From Roseovarius spongiae (GTDB taxonomy: Bacteria > Pseudomonadota > Alphaproteobacteria > Rhodobacterales > Rhodobacteraceae): a DNA stretch of 64,000 nt. The stretch lies in NCBI RefSeq assembly GCF_003651245.1, contig NZ_RAPE01000006.1:124001-188000 (forward strand). The letters run 5' to 3'. Each line of letters opens with the position of its first letter. Position 1 is the stretch's first letter. Made by a program: the position numbers and the translations under genes. The notes below the pieces were generated by a model, which was not told the DNA's origin, ran no database searches, and saw only the letters and a program-made list of their open reading frames with translations. Positions 61,086 through 64,000 of this stretch are shown one piece after another.

Positions 61086-61382
61086 TCAGGCCGTAACGCG
61101 GTTGCCTTGCGCCGGCGTTCCGGCTGTGGCGCGCGACGCAGCGGGCCGCGCGTCCTGCGCACGCTCGTCAGATTGGCGCACGACGCGCGGAATGTCCGCG
61201 CGATGGATGCCGATATCCCGCAACTCCCAGTCGGTGAGAGCATGGAGTTCCTTCGCTGTTTCGCGACGTTTCCACGCTCGCTCTGCAGAGCGGATCAGGC
61301 GCTCGAAAATGCCGATGGTATGGCCGGTTCGCGACTCATTCGCAGCCTGCCGGAGCATTTCACGGGTGATAAAGACGGACAT
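61086..61382 (-). CDS. DUF1127-domain small protein
   Basis: A 98-residue protein. The ELHALTDWELRDIGIHRADIPRVV segment (split over about 45-68) is the DUF1127 signature. Alphaproteobacterial DUF1127 proteins are small and arginine-rich, and some have been linked to RNA turnover and phosphate or carbon metabolism. The tail after about residue 70 is alanine/arginine-rich and not conserved in type. GGAGGATG precedes the ATG, and a strong terminator follows, so this is a single-gene unit. Confidence 0.88.
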   Translation of the reverse strand: MSVFITREMLRQAANESRTGHTIGIFERLIRSAERAWKRRETAKELHALTDWELRDIGIHRADIPRVVRQSDERAQDARPAASRATAGTPAQGNRVTA

Positions 61383-61800
61383 GTCATCCTCCAGTTCAGT
61401 ACTTGCCTTCCATGACGCTGAAAGCCGGGAGGGGATGTGGATCGATTCAACAACCGCTCGCGCGCGTCAACGTCCTGCTCATGTGATCGAAGAGAGATCG
61501 GAAACCCCCGAAGCGCAGCCCGCACAAAGGCTGGCCCGCCCGGGGTTACCCGCGGTTCAGTAGTCTTCCCGCGTCCGGCGGGAACCTCATATGGAAGCTG
61601 AACTTCGTCATGCTCCATATCTGGCCCTCGACCGGCGCATATTCAAGCCCGCCCGGATCGGGTGTGCCCTTTCCGCCACCGCCCCGGACGGGGCGACGAT
61701 GCCGCTTCGCTGCGGTTCGCCGTCGTCCGAAACGCCGGACCCGAACACCGTGGCGCGGATTGATGTTTGCGCCCCGGACATTTCTGATATCTCACCCGGT
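61383..61800. other. Gene-free region between the DUF1127 gene and the antiporter gene
   Basis: This 418-base region contains the divergent promoters of both neighbours. Two perfect inverted repeats are present: TTCCCGC-GTCCG-GCGGGAA (61566-61584) and CGCCCC-GGAC-GGGGCG (61680-61695). Neither has a T run, so they are more likely leader structures or operators than terminators. I see no small gene and no confident -35/-10 pair. The antiporter frame is open upstream to beyond 61621 but has no membrane character there. Confidence 0.5.
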
Positions 61801-64000
61801 ATGGACATAATTCTGATCACCACGATCATCGCATCGCTTTTCCTGCTCATCGGCGCCGCCGAACCGCTGGCGAGCTATCTGCGCCTGCCCTATGCGGTGA
61901 TCATCGCCTGCCTCGGCATCCTGATCGGGCTCGCCGCCACGTTCTTTCTCCGGACCGAGTTGACCGATGCCCTGAACCCGGTGGCCGAAGCGATCCTGGC
62001 CCTGCCGATCCGGTCGAACGTGTTCCTTTACGTCTTTTTGCCGACGCTCGTGTTCCAGGTCACGCTGGGGCTGAACCTGCGACGCATGGCGGATGACTGG
62101 ATGCCCATTCTCGTGCTGGCGGTGGTGGCGGTGTTCGTTGCGACCTTCGTCGTCGGTTATTCGCTGGCGATGGTCAGCACGCTGACGCTTTCGGCCGCGC
62201 TGCTGGTCGGGGCGATCGTATCGACCACCGATCCGTCCGCCGTGGTCAGCATCTTCCGCTCGATCTCGGCGCCGCGGCGTCTGGCGCGCATCATCGAGGG
62301 CGAAAGTCTGCTCAACGATGCTGCGGCCATCGCGCTGGCCGCGTTGTTCCTGGAATACGTCAAGGCCGGCGTGCCCGACCCTTCGGTGCAAAGTGCCTTG
62401 GCGCGCTTTCCCGTCCTGCTGTTTGGCGGTGTGGTGACAGGCTGGTTCGCCGCGCGCATCGCGATCTGGATCATGACGTTGTTCGCACGCTACGAACTGG
62501 CCGTCATCTCGGTGTCCATCGCGTTGCCGTATCTCGCCTATATCGTGGCCGAACAGAGCGTGGGCGCCTCGGGCGTCATCGCCGTGGTGATCGCCGCGAT
62601 GACGCTGCAACTGACGGGGCCGCGGCGCCTGCCGCCGCCGACATGGCAAAACCTGCGGGAAGTCTGGGACCTGCTGGCCCATTGGGCCGGCGCGCTGATC
62701 TTCGTGTTGGCCGCGCTGCTGATCCCGCGCACGCTGGAGACGGTTCAACTACTCGATCTCGGGTTGATCCTGGTGGTCGTGGCCGCAGCCATCGCGTCCC
62801 GGGCGGTGATCCTCTACCTGCTGCTTCCGCTGCTCACGCGGCTTGGCCTGTCGCCCGTGGTTGAACGGCCCTACCGCATGGCGATCATGTGGGGGGGATT
62901 GCGCGGGGCGGTCACCTTGTCGCTGGCGCTGGCCGTGACCGAAAGCGCGTTGGTGCCGGTCGAGATCAAGCGCCAGGTCGCGATACTCGCGACCGGTTTC
63001 ACGCTCTTCACGTTGCTCGTGCAGGGGACGACGCTACGGCCCGTGATCGGCTGGCTCGGGCTGGACAAGCTGTCGCCGCTCGACAATGCGCTCTACAATC
63101 AGGTGATCGCGGTCGCGCTGCAAACGGTGCGGGCGAACCTGGCCAAGGTGACCGAAAGCTACGATCTGACCCAGGAAACCGTCCGGGACGAGGCCAAGCG
63201 GTTCGGCAAGCGGCTTGACGTGGCCGTGCAGTCGGCCGACGCCACCGAGATTCCCGATCGGGATCGTGTGACGCTGGGTCTGATCGCGCTGGCCAGCGCC
63301 GAGCGCGACGCGATCGTCGAGAGGTTCCGCGATCGCACGATCTCCTCCGCCTTGTCCGAGCGGCTGCTGTCCGACGCCGACGCGCTGATCGAGGCGTCGC
63401 GTTTCAACGGGCGCGGCGGTTATAACGCAGTCGCGCGGCGCAGCCTGGGGTTCGGAAGATGGCTGCGGCCGGCGGTCTTCCTGCACAACCGGCTGCGCAT
63501 CTCGATGCCACTGGCGACGATCACCACGACGCGGTTCGGGCTGCTGCTGTCCCAAAGACTGGTCGTGCGCGACCTGCACGATTTCATCGACGGACGCATC
63601 CGGCGCATCCACGGAAAGCGCGTGGCGGAATTGCTGCACGCGATGCTGGACCGCCGGATCGAACTGATCGAACAGGCGCTCGAAGGGCTGCGTCTGCAAT
63701 TCCCCGGCTACGCAGAGGACATGGAGCGCCGGATCATCCGGCGCACCGCCCTGCGGCTGGAAGAACGCGAATATGACACGCTGCTTGAGGAGGGATTGAT
63801 CGGCGAGGAGGTTCACAGCGCCCTGACGCTGGATATCGGCGCCCGGCGCGATCGCGCCGAAGCGACGCCGCAGCTTGACCTGGCGGTGCAGAAAATTGAA
63901 CTGGCCCGCCGGTTTCCCCTTTTCTCCGAGATCGATGACGCCGTTCTCACCCGGCTCGCGCGCGCGCTCAAGACGCGCTACGTGAATGTCGGCGAGGTGG
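61801..64000 (+). CDS. CPA1-family Na+/H+ antiporter with C-terminal cyclic-nucleotide-binding domain (3' end outside window)
   Basis: The frame stays open from ATG 61801 to the window end (733 codons), so the gene is cut at its 3' end. Residues 1 to about 410 hold about twelve helices with the CPA1 motifs GAIVSTTDPSAVVSIF (about 138-153), IEGESLLNDAAAIALA (about 165-180) and WGGLRGAVTLSLALAV (about 365-380). A long cytoplasmic region follows. The last 35 residues (FPLFSEIDDAVLTRLARAL, then YVNVGEV) start a cyclic-nucleotide-binding domain. The layout resembles plant SOS1-type and sperm NHE exchangers, which exchange Na+ for H+. No strong ribosome site is visible; the start is placed at the first membrane helix. 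Confidence 0.88.
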   Translation, partial: MDIILITTIIASLFLLIGAAEPLASYLRLPYAVIIACLGILIGLAATFFLRTELTDALNPVAEAILALPIRSNVFLYVFLPTLVFQVTLGLNLRRMADDWMPILVLAVVAVFVATFVVGYSLAMVSTLTLSAALLVGAIVSTTDPSAVVSIFRSISAPRRLARIIEGESLLNDAAAIALAALFLEYVKAGVPDPSVQSALARFPVLLFGGVVTGWFAARIAIWIMTLFARYELAVISVSIALPYLAYIVAEQSVGASGVIAVVIAAMTLQLTGPRRLPPPTWQNLREVWDLLAHWAGALIFVLAALLIPRTLETVQLLDLGLILVVVAAAIASRAVILYLLLPLLTRLGLSPVVERPYRMAIMWGGLRGAVTLSLALAVTESALVPVEIKRQVAILATGFTLFTLLVQGTTLRPVIGWLGLDKLSPLDNALYNQVIAVALQTVRANLAKVTESYDLTQETVRDEAKRFGKRLDVAVQSADATEIPDRDRVTLGLIALASAERDAIVERFRDRTISSALSERLLSDADALIEASRFNGRGGYNAVARRSLGFGRWLRPAVFLHNRLRISMPLATITTTRFGLLLSQRLVVRDLHDFIDGRIRRIHGKRVAELLHAMLDRRIELIEQALEGLRLQFPGYAEDMERRIIRRTALRLEEREYDTLLEEGLIGEEVHSALTLDIGARRDRAEATPQLDLAVQKIELARRFPLFSEIDDAVLTRLARALKTRYVNVGEV

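Noticed and set aside
1..64000. Mobile elements, prophage, CRISPR, tRNA or rRNA genes
   Set aside because: No transposase, integrase, phage or repeat-spacer pattern was seen, and no tRNA or rRNA-like sequence was found by eye. A dedicated search (tRNAscan, Infernal, ISfinder) would settle this.

Overview
The window is bacterial, GC-rich and densely coded, with long cotranscribed runs and many 4-base ATGA overlaps. Three tripartite TRAP transporters within 43 kb, a DUF1127 protein, an ExoD-family protein, a Ku/LigD pair and a separate CtaG point to an alphaproteobacterium, most likely in the Rhodobacterales. That placement is inference from gene content. I saw no tRNA, rRNA, CRISPR array, transposase, integrase or phage gene.

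Layout. (1) 1-3963: the end of a probable terminal-oxidase locus (a membrane protein and a CtaG-type assembly protein), a two-gene c-type cytochrome operon on the minus strand, and an AI-2E/PerM-type membrane protein. (2) 4174-12187: TRAP transporter 1, an ATP-dependent hydantoinase/oxoprolinase pair (HyuA/HyuB), a small GYD-like protein and a LysR regulator. (3) 12220-22215: a minus-strand XRE-cupin regulator, divergent from an FAD amine oxidase, a second HyuA/HyuB pair, TRAP transporter 2 and an MFS carrier. (4) 22415-29402, minus strand: a polyamine-type ABC transporter, a metal-dependent amidohydrolase and an unusual GntR regulator with two complete GntR modules in one chain, facing an M20 amidohydrolase at 29667. 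(5) 30988-43371: a divergon. One arm encodes an XRE-cupin regulator, CoxS- and CoxM-type subunits of a molybdenum hydroxylase and a creatinase-like M24 protein. The other encodes a dipeptide-type ABC transporter, an 84-residue orphan, the CoxL-type catalytic subunit and CoxG. (6) 43752-46753: TRAP transporter 3. (7) 46846-51448: a VOC protein, a nitrilase-superfamily amidase, a C45-family Ntn hydrolase, a 117-residue orphan and an ATP-grasp enzyme. (8) 51718-61382: LigD, Ku and an SDR, then ExoD, a small acidic protein, an epimerase/membrane fusion, an MFS carrier and a DUF1127 protein. (9) From 61801 to the window end: a CPA1 Na+/H+ antiporter whose C-terminus runs into a cyclic-nucleotide-binding domain.

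How it may work together. From about 4 to 51 kb the window reads as a catabolic island for small nitrogenous compounds. Five uptake systems are paired with enzymes that hydroxylate heteroaromatics, open cyclic amides at the cost of ATP, hydrolyse amide, amidine or carbamoyl bonds, and oxidise amines. A route of the creatinine / N-methylhydantoin / carbamoyl-amino-acid type fits the enzyme classes, but no substrate can be read from the sequence alone. The least explained pieces are the split molybdenum-hydroxylase divergon with its metal-site-less M24 protein, the tandem GntR regulator and the C45/amidase/ATP-grasp group.
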